From assembly GCA_046327745.1 (NCBI GenBank), contig JAXLXV010000007.1, forward strand, positions 124,001 through 188,000: DNA of 64,000 bases, in the 5' to 3' direction. The position numbers and the translations under genes are program-made. Shown here piece by piece: positions 25,949-33,869 of this stretch (positions are counted from its first letter, which is position 1; each line of letters begins with the position of its first letter). Below the pieces are notes generated by a model. It made no database searches and was not told the origin of the DNA. It saw nothing but the letters and a program-made list of their open reading frames with translations. The stretch comes from JABAQJ01 sp046327745 (lineage in GTDB: Bacteria > Gemmatimonadota > Gemmatimonadetes > Gemmatimonadales > Gemmatimonadaceae).

Positions 25949-27166
25949 ATGAACGTGATCATGTTGGCCCCGGGGTACCCTGGCGAGATGCCGTATTTCT
26001 GCCGAGGGTTGGCCCTGCAGGGGGCAAAGGTCTATGGGGTCAGCGATGTCCCGGAGGATCAGCTGCCCCGGATGACGCGCGAACACATGGCGGGCTACCT
26101 GAAGGTCCCCAATTTCCAGGATGAGGATGGGGTGGTCCGGATGGTGGTGGCGGGCGTCGGCTCCAACACCGTGGATCGCGTCGTCTGCATGTGGGAACCA
26201 GGCGTCGTCTTGGCCGCCAAGCTGCGTGAAGCGTTAGGCGTGCCCGGCATGCGGGTGGAACAGGCGCAGACGTTCCGCAACAAGGACATCATGAAGCAGA
26301 AGGTGACGGCAGCGGGGCTGCGAACCGCGCGGCACGCGTCGGCCACCAGCATTGTCCAGGTACGCGAGGCGGCCAAGGACATCGGCTTCCCGGTCATCGT
26401 AAAACCGATCGCCGGAGCCGGTTCCATGGACACGTTCCGCGCCGGCAGCGCCGAGGAGCTGGAGGCCAGCCTGTCGCGAGTGAAGACCTATGATGAGGTC
26501 AATGTCGAGGAATTCATCGAGGGTGATGAATACACCTACGACACGATCTGCATCGATGGCCGGATCGTGTTCGAAAACGTGTGCTTCTATCGCCCCAATC
26601 CACTGCTGGCGCGCAGCAATGAGTGGATTTCACCACAGACGCTGACCGTGCGCGACCTGTCGACCGAAGCCATTCAAGCCGGCATCTCGTTAGGCCACGA
26701 CGTGCTGAAGGCCTTGGATTTCCAGACCGGTTTCACCCACATGGAGTGGTTTTATACGGCAAAGAAGGAGGCAGTGTTTGGGGAAATCGCGGCTCGCCCA
26801 GCAGGCGCGCAGACCGTGGACTTGATGAACTACACCTGCGACACCGACCTCTTCATGGGCTATGCGGAGGCAGAGCTGCATGGACGATTCTCCCAACCCA
26901 CCGAGCGAAAGTACAACGCCGCCAACATCTTCAAGCGGGCGATCGGCAAGGGACGGATCACGCGCGTCTCCGGGCTGGAGAGCATCCTCAACCGATTCGG
27001 CGAGCACGTCGTCCACATAGACCTGCTACCTGTTGGAGCTGAACGGCGTAACTGGATCCTGACGCTGATTTCCGATGGGTACATCGTCGTGCGCCACCCG
27101 GACTGGCAGACGTGCTGCGATATCGCCGACGCAGTTGGGACGGACTTGCAGCTCTACGCGTCCTGA
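25949..27166 (+). CDS. ATP-grasp carboxylate-amine ligase, paralogue B
   Basis: 405 residues. It has the same architecture as the upstream gene: pre-ATP-grasp domain 1-105, FRNKDIMK helix (K112), VIVKPIAGAGSMD (K152), VNVEEFIEGDEYTYD (E187/E188), FTHMEWFYTAKKEAVFGE (E266) and EIAARPAGAQ (279-288). The shared HMEWF...ARPxGAQ signature and aligned spacing show tandem duplication, while the first 100 residues differ, pointing to different acceptor or acyl substrates. The start was placed at 25949; the frame is open upstream but would run into paralogue A. Two TTA leucine codons lie in GTTAGGC heptamers. A perfect 8-bp hairpin follows 39 bp downstream, so A and B may form their own transcript. 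Confidence 0.87.
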   Translation: MNVIMLAPGYPGEMPYFCRGLALQGAKVYGVSDVPEDQLPRMTREHMAGYLKVPNFQDEDGVVRMVVAGVGSNTVDRVVCMWEPGVVLAAKLREALGVPGMRVEQAQTFRNKDIMKQKVTAAGLRTARHASATSIVQVREAAKDIGFPVIVKPIAGAGSMDTFRAGSAEELEASLSRVKTYDEVNVEEFIEGDEYTYDTICIDGRIVFENVCFYRPNPLLARSNEWISPQTLTVRDLSTEAIQAGISLGHDVLKALDFQTGFTHMEWFYTAKKEAVFGEIAARPAGAQTVDLMNYTCDTDLFMGYAEAELHGRFSQPTERKYNAANIFKRAIGKGRITRVSGLESILNRFGEHVVHIDLLPVGAERRNWILTLISDGYIVVRHPDWQTCCDIADAVGTDLQLYAS

Positions 27167-27204
27167 CGCAGACGACACCCACGCCGTGAGAAACTCCAGA
27201 CCTT

Positions 27205-27225
27205 AGGCCCCGGATATCGGGGCCT
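27205..27225. terminator. Terminator-like hairpin inside the amide-ligase locus
   Basis: AGGCCCCG at 27205-27212 pairs with CGGGGCCT at 27218-27225 around a 5-base GATAT loop. It lies 39 bp after the second ATP-grasp gene and 105 bp before the first esterase. No T-run follows beyond two bases, so it may be a partial terminator dividing the locus into two transcripts. Confidence 0.5.
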
Positions 27226-27329
27226 TCGTGTCCGCGGAGTTGGCGATGGGATGTCCCGGGCCCGTGCCGCACCCTTAGAATTCCACCGTCCTGTCGTTCC
27301 CACACCCCAGGCTGGATAGAATCGCGCGA

Positions 27330-28142
27330 ATGACGTCGCCCAGTTCCACCTTTCTGGACAAATGGATGGGTCGTCGACGCACACCGCCAGGGACGCTGCA
27401 GGTCATTCACGAGGTCTATTCGCCTGAATTGGCGAATCGGCGGGACATCCTCATCTACCTGCCAGCGGCCTACGAAAAGTCGGACGATCCCTTTCCCGTC
27501 ATCTACATGCACGACGGGCAGAATCTGTTCGATCCATCGACAAGTTTTGCCGGCGAGTGGGGGGTGGATGATGCCATGGCCAAAGCTCCCCGCGGCGGCC
27601 GCAAGGCGATCGTCGTGGGCATCCCCAACATGGGGATCGATCGCATTCGAGAATACTCGCCGTTCGTCGATTCCCGGAATGGCGGCGGGCTGGGCGACGT
27701 CTATGTCTCGTTCCTACTGGACACGCTGAAGCCGATGGTCGATGCGCGGTACCGAACCCTGCGCGACGCGGAGAACACGGGGATCATCGGTTCGTCGTTG
27801 GGGGGCCTGATCAGCCTGTATGCCTTTTTCCGCCAGCCGGCCAGCTTTGGCTTTGCCGGGATCATGAGTCCGGCGTTGTGGTTTGCCGGGGGGGCCATCT
27901 TCCCCTATGTGCGTGAGGCACCGTACGTTCGCGGGCGGCTGTATCTGGACGTGGGCACGCGGGAGGGGGAAGGGACCCTCGCCAATGCGCGTATGATGCG
28001 CGATCTGCTCATCGAGAAGGGCTACGCGCTCGAGCACGACCTGAAGTGGGTCGAGGACGCGGGCGGAGTGCATAACGAAGCGGCGTGGGGGCGTCGGTTG
28101 CGGCCGGCACTCCCATTTCTACTGAACGGCACCTCGAGGTGA
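27330..28142 (+). CDS. Alpha/beta-hydrolase, putative esterase (EntES/IroE-like)
   Basis: 270 residues without a signal peptide. The fold matches the 'putative esterase' family (esterase D / Fes-like). Features: strand RDILIYLPAAYEKSDDPFPVIYMHDGQNLFD (the oxyanion region HDG), IVVGIPN, the nucleophile elbow GSSLGG (residues 154-159, nucleophile S156), and a late His in GGVHNEAAW near 252 completing the triad. In EntES-type systems such enzymes cut esters of peptide siderophores. Here the partners are ATP-grasp ligases, so hydrolysis or transacylation of the pathway product is plausible. It is followed after 1 bp by a second, unrelated-looking esterase. Confidence 0.8.
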   Translation: MTSPSSTFLDKWMGRRRTPPGTLQVIHEVYSPELANRRDILIYLPAAYEKSDDPFPVIYMHDGQNLFDPSTSFAGEWGVDDAMAKAPRGGRKAIVVGIPNMGIDRIREYSPFVDSRNGGGLGDVYVSFLLDTLKPMVDARYRTLRDAENTGIIGSSLGGLISLYAFFRQPASFGFAGIMSPALWFAGGAIFPYVREAPYVRGRLYLDVGTREGEGTLANARMMRDLLIEKGYALEHDLKWVEDAGGVHNEAAWGRRLRPALPFLLNGTSR

Positions 28143-28143
28143 C

Positions 28144-28875
28144 ATGAGCACACGTGTTCCTGGACATCACAAAGTCTGGTTCAGTCCGGCCCTTGGCCGC
28201 GACATGCACGTCCGTTGGTTTGGACACTCCGGCGCGCGCGTGTTGGCCTTTCCGACCACGATGGGAAATCACAACGAATGGCCCAATCGCTACATGCCGG
28301 ACGTGCTCCGCGAGCATATCGAGCGCGGGTGGGTGCAGCTCTGGTGTCTTGACCATAACCACGACCAGTCGTGGTACGACAAGACCGCGCACCCCGGGCA
28401 TCGCGCATGGTTGCACCTGCAGTATGACAAGTACGTGCGGGACGAACTCGTCCCGTTCACGCAGCACGTCAATGGCAATCCCTACTGCATTGCGACGGGC
28501 GCGTCATTTGGCGCATTCCACGCCATGTCGATCGGCCTGCGCAATCCGAACCTGTTCGGCCGCATCATCGGCATGAGCGGCACATACGACATCAAAGGGA
28601 TGACCGGCGGATACTCCGACGGAAATGTTTACGCCTGCAATCCGTATGATTTCATGCAGCATGAACAGGATCCGCGTCGTCTGGAGGCATTTCGCCGGCA
28701 GGATATCGTGATCGCCATCGGGCGTGGTGATCCACACTATGATCAGAACTGCGAGTTTTCCGAGATCCTCTGGCGGCGCCAGATTGGGAATGCGCTGCGC
28801 GTATGGGACGGTCACGCTCACGACTGGCCGTTCTGGGAACGAATGATCGTGAAGTACATCGGAGGACACGACTGA
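28144..28875 (+). CDS. Alpha/beta-hydrolase, second putative esterase
   Basis: 243 residues, no signal peptide. Alpha/beta-hydrolase with VLAFPTTMGNHNEW near the oxyanion region, the nucleophile elbow GASFGAF (119-125, S121), and a C-terminal WDGHAHDWPFW that supplies the likely catalytic His (about 230). The H/W/D/Y-rich segment LDHNHDQSWYD is distinctive. Relatives are usually labelled 'esterase family protein' without substrate. It starts 1 bp after the first esterase, with AGGTGA just upstream, and its stop shares one base with the next ATP-grasp start (TGATG). The three are therefore translationally coupled. Confidence 0.78.
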   Translation: MSTRVPGHHKVWFSPALGRDMHVRWFGHSGARVLAFPTTMGNHNEWPNRYMPDVLREHIERGWVQLWCLDHNHDQSWYDKTAHPGHRAWLHLQYDKYVRDELVPFTQHVNGNPYCIATGASFGAFHAMSIGLRNPNLFGRIIGMSGTYDIKGMTGGYSDGNVYACNPYDFMQHEQDPRRLEAFRRQDIVIAIGRGDPHYDQNCEFSEILWRRQIGNALRVWDGHAHDWPFWERMIVKYIGGHD

Positions 28876-29804
28876 TGTCCCAGGACAAGCGCGTAGGAGT
28901 CATCGTCGGCCGCGAATGGAGCTGGCCACCGGAGTTCATCAAGGCGGTCAACGAACGTCAGCGGGGCGTGGTAGCGGAATTCGCCAAGCTCGGCGGCGAT
29001 CACCATGACGGCCCCGTGCCATACGACGTGCTCATCGATCGCATCTCGCACGAAGTGCCGATGTACCGCTCGTACCTCAAGAAAGCGGTGCTGGAAGGGC
29101 GCACCTGCATCAACAATCCATTCATGTGGTCAGCCGACGACAAGTTCTTCGGGGCCACGCTGGCGACCAAGCTGGGGGTCGTGTCACCGAAGACCGTCCT
29201 GCTGCCAAATAAGGACTACGTGCCTGGCATCGTGCCCACGGAGTCATTGCGCAACCTCCACTTTCCACTCGATTGGGATGAGATCGCGCGCTACATCGGC
29301 ATGCCATGCATTCTCAAGGACGCGCATGGCGGCGGATGGAAGGAAGTGTACGTCTGTCATTCCGTGGAGGAGTTGATCCGCAACTACGACGAGTCGGGCT
29401 TGCTGACCATGATCGTGCAGGAATTCGTGCACTGGGATCAGTTCGTACGTTGCATCTGCGTTGGCCGCGACAACATCCAGCCCATTCAGTACGATCCAAA
29501 GGCCCGGAAGTACATCGTGTCGGATACGTACCTGACGCCGGCGCTTCGCGAGCGCATCGTCGGAGACGCACGCAAGCTTTGCAACGCGTTAGGCTATGAC
29601 ATGAACTCGGCGGAGTTCGCGGTGAAGGACGGGGTACCGTATGCGATCGACTTCATGAACTGCGCCCCCGACATGGACGTGTATTCCCTGACGCCGACGT
29701 ATTTCGACTGGGTGGTCAACGCCATGGCCGACCTGGCGATCGATCGCGCCCTGCATCCCCGCCCGCAATTGCGCGAGATGTCGTGGCGTTCGCTGTTCGG
29801 GTGA
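28875..29804 (+). CDS. ATP-grasp ligase, RimK/D-Ala ligase-like
   Basis: 309 residues, different from the tandem paralogues upstream. The N-terminal domain has VGVIVGREWSWPP and later INNPFMWSADDKFF (79-92, K90), the helix that begins many D-Ala-D-Ala-ligase-like grasps. The ATP site is CILKDAHGGGW (K148), followed by IVQEFVHWDQF (Q182/E183). Metal ligands are in SAEFAV (E247) and AIDFMN (D259, N262), a D-x-x-N variant of the usual ExN. GGAGG at 28861-28865 precedes the ATG, which shares one base with the esterase stop. The next gene begins 4 bp after the stop. Substrates are unknown; the family joins amino acids or peptides to carboxylates. Confidence 0.85.
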   Translation: MSQDKRVGVIVGREWSWPPEFIKAVNERQRGVVAEFAKLGGDHHDGPVPYDVLIDRISHEVPMYRSYLKKAVLEGRTCINNPFMWSADDKFFGATLATKLGVVSPKTVLLPNKDYVPGIVPTESLRNLHFPLDWDEIARYIGMPCILKDAHGGGWKEVYVCHSVEELIRNYDESGLLTMIVQEFVHWDQFVRCICVGRDNIQPIQYDPKARKYIVSDTYLTPALRERIVGDARKLCNALGYDMNSAEFAVKDGVPYAIDFMNCAPDMDVYSLTPTYFDWVVNAMADLAIDRALHPRPQLREMSWRSLFG

Positions 29805-29808
29805 ACCT

Positions 29809-31152
29809 GTGACCGCCGTCGCACGCTACCACGACTTGTTGACGCCAGAGGTGGCCGGCGCCACCCACGCGCACGTCGAGCGTCAACTTGCACAGCGCGG
29901 ACTGGTCTTCGGAGGGCGTGCGCTGTGTACGGTGCTGCGCCCGCGCCTGTTGGATCTAGCGCAGTACCAGTCGTTGCAACGGCGCCTTCGACCGCTGATG
30001 GCGGCGTTCCAGAAGACTTATGAGCGCGCGTTGTCGGACGCGGCCTTCCGACGCCAGTTTTGGCTGACGGATTGGGAAGAGGTGCTCCTGGCCGACGCGA
30101 CGGGATACTCGCGACCCAGCCCGACGTCTCGTCTGGACTTCTTCTGGGATCCAGAGATCGGATCGTTGGGGCTGACGGAGTACAACGCAGAGACGCCGGC
30201 CGGTGCGGCGTATATCGACGCGCTAAGCGACACCTTCCTGGACGCGCCCGCCATGCGCGAGTTCACGAAGTCTTACGACGTCTGGCCACTCCCCGCGCGT
30301 CAGGGCGTTGTCGGAGCGCTCCTGGACGCCTATCGCGAGTTCAGCCACGGCGGGCGAGCGCCGCGGGTGGCCATCCTCGACTGGGACGACGTGCCGACGG
30401 TCACTGAGTTTGAGCTGTACCGCAAGCATTTCGAGGCGCTGGGCATCAGTTGCGTGATTGATGACCCCCGCCGCTGCGAATACCGCGACCGGACGCTCTA
30501 CGCCAGTGGGCGGCCCGTAGACTTCATCTACAAGCGGGTCTTGATCAGTGAACTCATCGAGACCTGCGGAATGGACGCGCCGGTCGTGCGGGCCGTGCGC
30601 GAAGGCGCCGCCTGTCTGGTCGACGGCTTTCGCTGCAAGATCCTCCACAAGAAGGCGTCGCTCGCCGTGCTGTCGGACGAAGTCAATGCCGACATGTTCA
30701 ACACCGAGGAGCGCCGCGGCATCGACGACTGCATCCCATGGACTCGCGTGGTGGAAGAGCGCCGCACGACCTATGGCGGACTCGCCGTCGACCTGGTCCC
30801 GTATATCCTCGCGCACCGCGAGCGTTTTGTCGTGAAACCGAACGACGAGTACGGCGGCAAGGGCATCGTCCTGGGCTGGACGGTAGACGACGCAGCGTGG
30901 GCCGAAGCCGTTCGCGTCGCGCTGCAGTCCCCGCACATCGTGCAGGAAAAAGTCATCATTCCCAGCGAGCCTTATCCCAGTTGGGTCGACGGACGTGTGG
31001 AGATCTACGAGCGAATGTACGACACCGCGCCCTTCATTTCGCACGGGCAGTACATGGAAGGATTGCTCACCCGCCTGTCCACGGTGGACCTTCTGAATGT
31101 CACCGCGGGGGGTGGCAGTACCGTTCCCACCTTCCTGGCCGAGCGTCGCTAG
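29809..31152 (+). CDS. Circularly permuted ATP-grasp protein
   Basis: 447 residues. The usual ATP-binding lysine strand lies near the C-terminus, in FVVKPNDEYGGKGIVLGW (about 339-356), with VQEKVIIPSEPYP after it. The acidic/metal segments (LGLTEYNAETPAGAAY near 122-137, and FIYKRVLISELIE near 240-252) come before. This order is that of circularly permuted ATP-grasps related to glutathionylspermidine-synthase-like and COG2308 proteins. The alpha-E and transglutaminase genes that often accompany COG2308 are absent, suggesting another pathway. The start codon is GTG, 4 bp after the preceding ATP-grasp stop. It ends the tightly packed esterase-esterase-grasp-grasp operon. Confidence 0.82.
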   Translation: MTAVARYHDLLTPEVAGATHAHVERQLAQRGLVFGGRALCTVLRPRLLDLAQYQSLQRRLRPLMAAFQKTYERALSDAAFRRQFWLTDWEEVLLADATGYSRPSPTSRLDFFWDPEIGSLGLTEYNAETPAGAAYIDALSDTFLDAPAMREFTKSYDVWPLPARQGVVGALLDAYREFSHGGRAPRVAILDWDDVPTVTEFELYRKHFEALGISCVIDDPRRCEYRDRTLYASGRPVDFIYKRVLISELIETCGMDAPVVRAVREGAACLVDGFRCKILHKKASLAVLSDEVNADMFNTEERRGIDDCIPWTRVVEERRTTYGGLAVDLVPYILAHRERFVVKPNDEYGGKGIVLGWTVDDAAWAEAVRVALQSPHIVQEKVIIPSEPYPSWVDGRVEIYERMYDTAPFISHGQYMEGLLTRLSTVDLLNVTAGGGSTVPTFLAERR

Positions 31153-31526
31153 GCAGGGTCGCCAATAAGCGGCACGTAGCAGGCTGGTATCAGCTGCAAC
31201 AACGGCGTTGCGTCGACGCACGTGAGCGAGGTCGATGCGAGGAATGACTGTCCCATCATCGTGGCGACAATCCCTCACACAGAGTCGAACCGCGCCTGAC
31301 ATCGCAACGCAGGTCATGCCACAAGATTCACCGCTCGTGGGAATGCGCGATTCCCGCGAAGTTCGGTGAAGGGGATCGCGCTCCCTGTACGAGGGTGCTC
31401 ACAGGGATGTGGGCGCCCGACTGACTCCCATGACGGGAGCAGGGGAACGGACGATGTCGCGCCGCTCGCCTGCAACGATCGGGTTCGCTGCAGGGCCTCC
31501 GACGGGGACACGTCCAAGGAGGAGTT
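31153..31526. other. 374-bp gap inside the amide-ligase locus
   Basis: No credible gene. A short CTCCC/GGGAG inverted repeat (about 31426-31441) and the ribosome site of the lipoprotein (AAGGAGG at 31516-31522) are the only features seen. It probably holds the lipoprotein promoter; no -35/-10 pair could be recognised. Confidence 0.4.
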
Positions 31527-32273
31527 ATGAAATCCCTGCAATGGGCGCGCCTAACGAGCGCCGTTGCCGTGCTCGTCAGCTTGACGGCATGCGCCGACAC
31601 AGCGACGGCGCCGGCGGCAACACAACCAACCGCGGTGGCTTTGGCCGCGTCGTTCGATGTCATGGCGCAGGACCAGGCGCTGGCGGGTGCCGTGGCCGAA
31701 AGTGAGGACTGGCGCTGGGTCGCCGCGGCGCTGCGTAACGGCGTCAAGCCATCTCGCATCGAAATCTGGAAGAACGGCAAGATCGAGGACTACGACGCCT
31801 TCGTCCGAGCGGTCGAAGTGCCGTCGGTTCAAACGATGCCGAGGAAAGAAGCCGGACGCACCATGTTGGCTTGGCAACGAGACAACAGCGAGCAGATCAA
31901 TCACGTGCTACGTCTGGAGTCACCGGGTGAGACAGGCCGAGTGGTTCCGCACGCCGGCGTCCACAGCGTGGAGCTGCCCTTGGGTGCGCACGCGGACTAC
32001 GTGGAACGTGGCGCCGCAGGCGGCACGTGGAACGGCTTCAAAGGTGTGACGTTCCTGAGTGAGGTGTGGATCTTGGCAGGCTGCCGCTTCGAGAACCCGG
32101 AAGTGACCACGTGGAGACCGCCGGAAGGCATGATGTGCCAGAAAGCGCTGTTCGACGTGCGGTTCGAGGCGACCTTCGCGCCGCAGAACCGAGGCGAGAA
32201 CGAATTGCCCGCCGTCACGATGTGGATGGCGACGCAGCGTGTGGTTGGCGTGAAGTTGACCCCGGCCAACTAG
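31527..32273 (+). CDS. Lipoprotein embedded in the amide-ligase locus
   Basis: 248 residues with a lipoprotein signal: RLTSAVAVLVSLTAC, lipobox LTAC with Cys at 22, followed by an A/T-rich linker. The mature domain (about 60-248) has mixed alpha/beta character, with several tryptophans (WRWVAAALRNG, TMLAWQRDNSEQ, VTTWRPPEGMMCQ) and two further cysteines (in AGCRFENP and MMCQKAL) that could form a disulfide. I do not recognise the family. AAGGAGG at 31516-31522 gives a strong ribosome site. Its position between the ATP-grasp and YbdK-type genes could mean an envelope role for the product, or only insertion; a strong hairpin follows it, so it is probably its own transcript. Confidence 0.6.
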   Translation: MKSLQWARLTSAVAVLVSLTACADTATAPAATQPTAVALAASFDVMAQDQALAGAVAESEDWRWVAAALRNGVKPSRIEIWKNGKIEDYDAFVRAVEVPSVQTMPRKEAGRTMLAWQRDNSEQINHVLRLESPGETGRVVPHAGVHSVELPLGAHADYVERGAAGGTWNGFKGVTFLSEVWILAGCRFENPEVTTWRPPEGMMCQKALFDVRFEATFAPQNRGENELPAVTMWMATQRVVGVKLTPAN

Positions 32274-32315
32274 GGATTTCGGAGCAGTACCTCGACGCCG
32301 GGCTGGGTCGAGCGA

Positions 32316-32350
32316 GCGGTGGCAAGGGAGCGTTAGGCCCTTGCCACCGC
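32316..32350. terminator. Strong 13-bp hairpin with the GTTAGG motif in its loop
   Basis: GCGGTGGCAAGGG at 32316-32328 pairs perfectly with CCCTTGCCACCGC at 32338-32350; the 9-base loop is AGCGTTAGG. It lies 43 bp after the lipoprotein stop, followed by a short T-containing stretch. It is the strongest hairpin I found in the window and a likely intrinsic terminator. Confidence 0.7.
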
Positions 32351-32621
32351 GTCCCTTTGTGCCCGCACGGAACCGGACCGAAGCCCACGCGCCACCGCGG
32401 GTGTTGTGAGAACACGCCGGCATCCATGTTGTGGCCTTGTGTTTGGACGGCCCATCCTCGCATCTACGCAGGGCTCACGCGTAGGCGCGAGGGAACGACC
32501 TGAGCCTGAGAATGGCTCGGCGCTCGGCCGGAGCGCGCCCCGTGGGGTGTTAGGCCGCCAGCTTCGGCCGTACATTCCCCCATCCCTATCGCGTGTCCCT
32601 GGCCTCAGGCGCAACCCTCGT
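32351..32621. other. Leader region upstream of the YbdK-type ligase
   Basis: About 270 bp without a convincing gene. The downstream ligase frame stays open through most of it, but the residues are R/P-rich and unlike the family. Another GTTAGGC copy lies at 32549-32555, about 70 bp before the start codon. It presumably contains the promoter for the downstream three-gene block. Confidence 0.4.
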
Positions 32622-33827
32622 ATGAAGCCTCCATCGCTCACCATCGGCGTCGAAGAAGAGTACCAGATCATCGACCCCCGGACGCGGGAGCTGCAATCGT
32701 ATATCACGCAGATCCTGGAAGAAGACCATCTCATCATTGGACAGGTGAAGCCAGAGCTGCACCAGTCGATCGTTGAGGTGGGAACCACGGTGTGCCGCAC
32801 GCCCAAGGAGGTGCGCGATCAGCTCGTGGCGTTGCGCCGCGGCGTCATGGAATTGGCGGCCAAGAAGGGACTGAAAATCGCCGCCGCCGGCACACATCCA
32901 TTCTCGCATTGGGCCGACCAGGAAATAACGCCTTTCGAACGGTACATCGGCACGCGCGAAGCCATGGCGCAGTTGGCGCAACAACTGCTCATCTTCGGCA
33001 CGCATGTGCACATCGGCATTGAAGATCCCGACTTCCTGATCGAAGCAACGAACGTCACACGCTACTTCCTGCCGCATATCCTTTGCCTTTCCACGTCCTC
33101 GCCATTCTGGTTAGGCAGGGAGACGGGCCTCAAGTCGTATCGCTCCGCAATTTTTCGCGCGTTCCCGCGTACGGGCATCCCTCGCTACATTGCCTCGTTC
33201 GCCGAATACCAGAACTACATCAAGACGTTGCAGGCGACGGGATGCATTCCCGATGGGTCGAAGATCTGGTGGGACGTGCGTCCGCACTGGAAGTACCCGA
33301 CGCTGGAGTTCCGCATCTGTGACGTGTGCACGCGCGTCGATGAAGCCGTGTGCATCGCCGCCATTCTGCAAGCGCTGGTGTTCAAGGTGTGGAAGATGCG
33401 CCGCGACAACATCAGCTGGCGCAACTACTCATCGGACCTGATCGACGAGAACAAGTGGCGGGCTGTCCGGTACGGACTGTCTGGCAAGTTGATCGACTTT
33501 GGGAAGGAGATTGAGCTCCCGGCGCCGGAACTGATTCGCGAATTCCTGAACTGGTTTATCGGTGACGTGCTGGATGAATTAGGGTGTCGTAAGGAAGTGG
33601 AGTACGCGTTCCGGATTCTGGACGAAGGCACGAGTGCGGACCGGCAAGTCGCGACGTTCAAGCGAACGGGGAACCTGAAGGCTGTCGTCGACCAACTGAT
33701 TGCCGAAACTGAAGAAGGGGTGTTTCCCAACACCACTCCAGAGCTTCCGGCGGACACCCGATTGCCCGGAACCCGTGCGGTCTCTGAATTGCGGTATGCG
33801 GAAAGCGAACAACAGCCGTCGCTGTAG
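32622..33827 (+). CDS. YbdK-type carboxylate-amine ligase (GCS2 fold)
   Basis: 401 residues. ATP-dependent ligase of the glutamate-cysteine-ligase type 2 superfamily; E. coli YbdK has weak gamma-glutamylcysteine synthetase activity and the true substrates are unknown. The family N-terminus LTIGVEEEYQIIDPRTREL is present (E11-E13 bind metal), then GTHPFSHW (90-97), IFGTHVHIGIED (H128, H130) and the nucleotide-binding strand WWDVRPHWKYPTLEFRICD. The start at 32622 is the first ATG matching the family; the frame is open upstream. It is 42 bp before the amidotransferase-like gene. It forms the second half of the amide-ligase locus. Confidence 0.92.
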   Translation: MKPPSLTIGVEEEYQIIDPRTRELQSYITQILEEDHLIIGQVKPELHQSIVEVGTTVCRTPKEVRDQLVALRRGVMELAAKKGLKIAAAGTHPFSHWADQEITPFERYIGTREAMAQLAQQLLIFGTHVHIGIEDPDFLIEATNVTRYFLPHILCLSTSSPFWLGRETGLKSYRSAIFRAFPRTGIPRYIASFAEYQNYIKTLQATGCIPDGSKIWWDVRPHWKYPTLEFRICDVCTRVDEAVCIAAILQALVFKVWKMRRDNISWRNYSSDLIDENKWRAVRYGLSGKLIDFGKEIELPAPELIREFLNWFIGDVLDELGCRKEVEYAFRILDEGTSADRQVATFKRTGNLKAVVDQLIAETEEGVFPNTTPELPADTRLPGTRAVSELRYAESEQQPSL

Positions 33828-33869
33828 CCGACGCGCAGCCACGGGAATCCATATGCTCAGTCGCCTCTC

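Noticed and set aside
30223..31317. Long open frame on the minus strand opposite the circularly permuted ATP-grasp.
   Set aside because: Low-complexity R/H/D-rich translation without a ribosome site; the ATP-grasp motifs on the + strand are clear.
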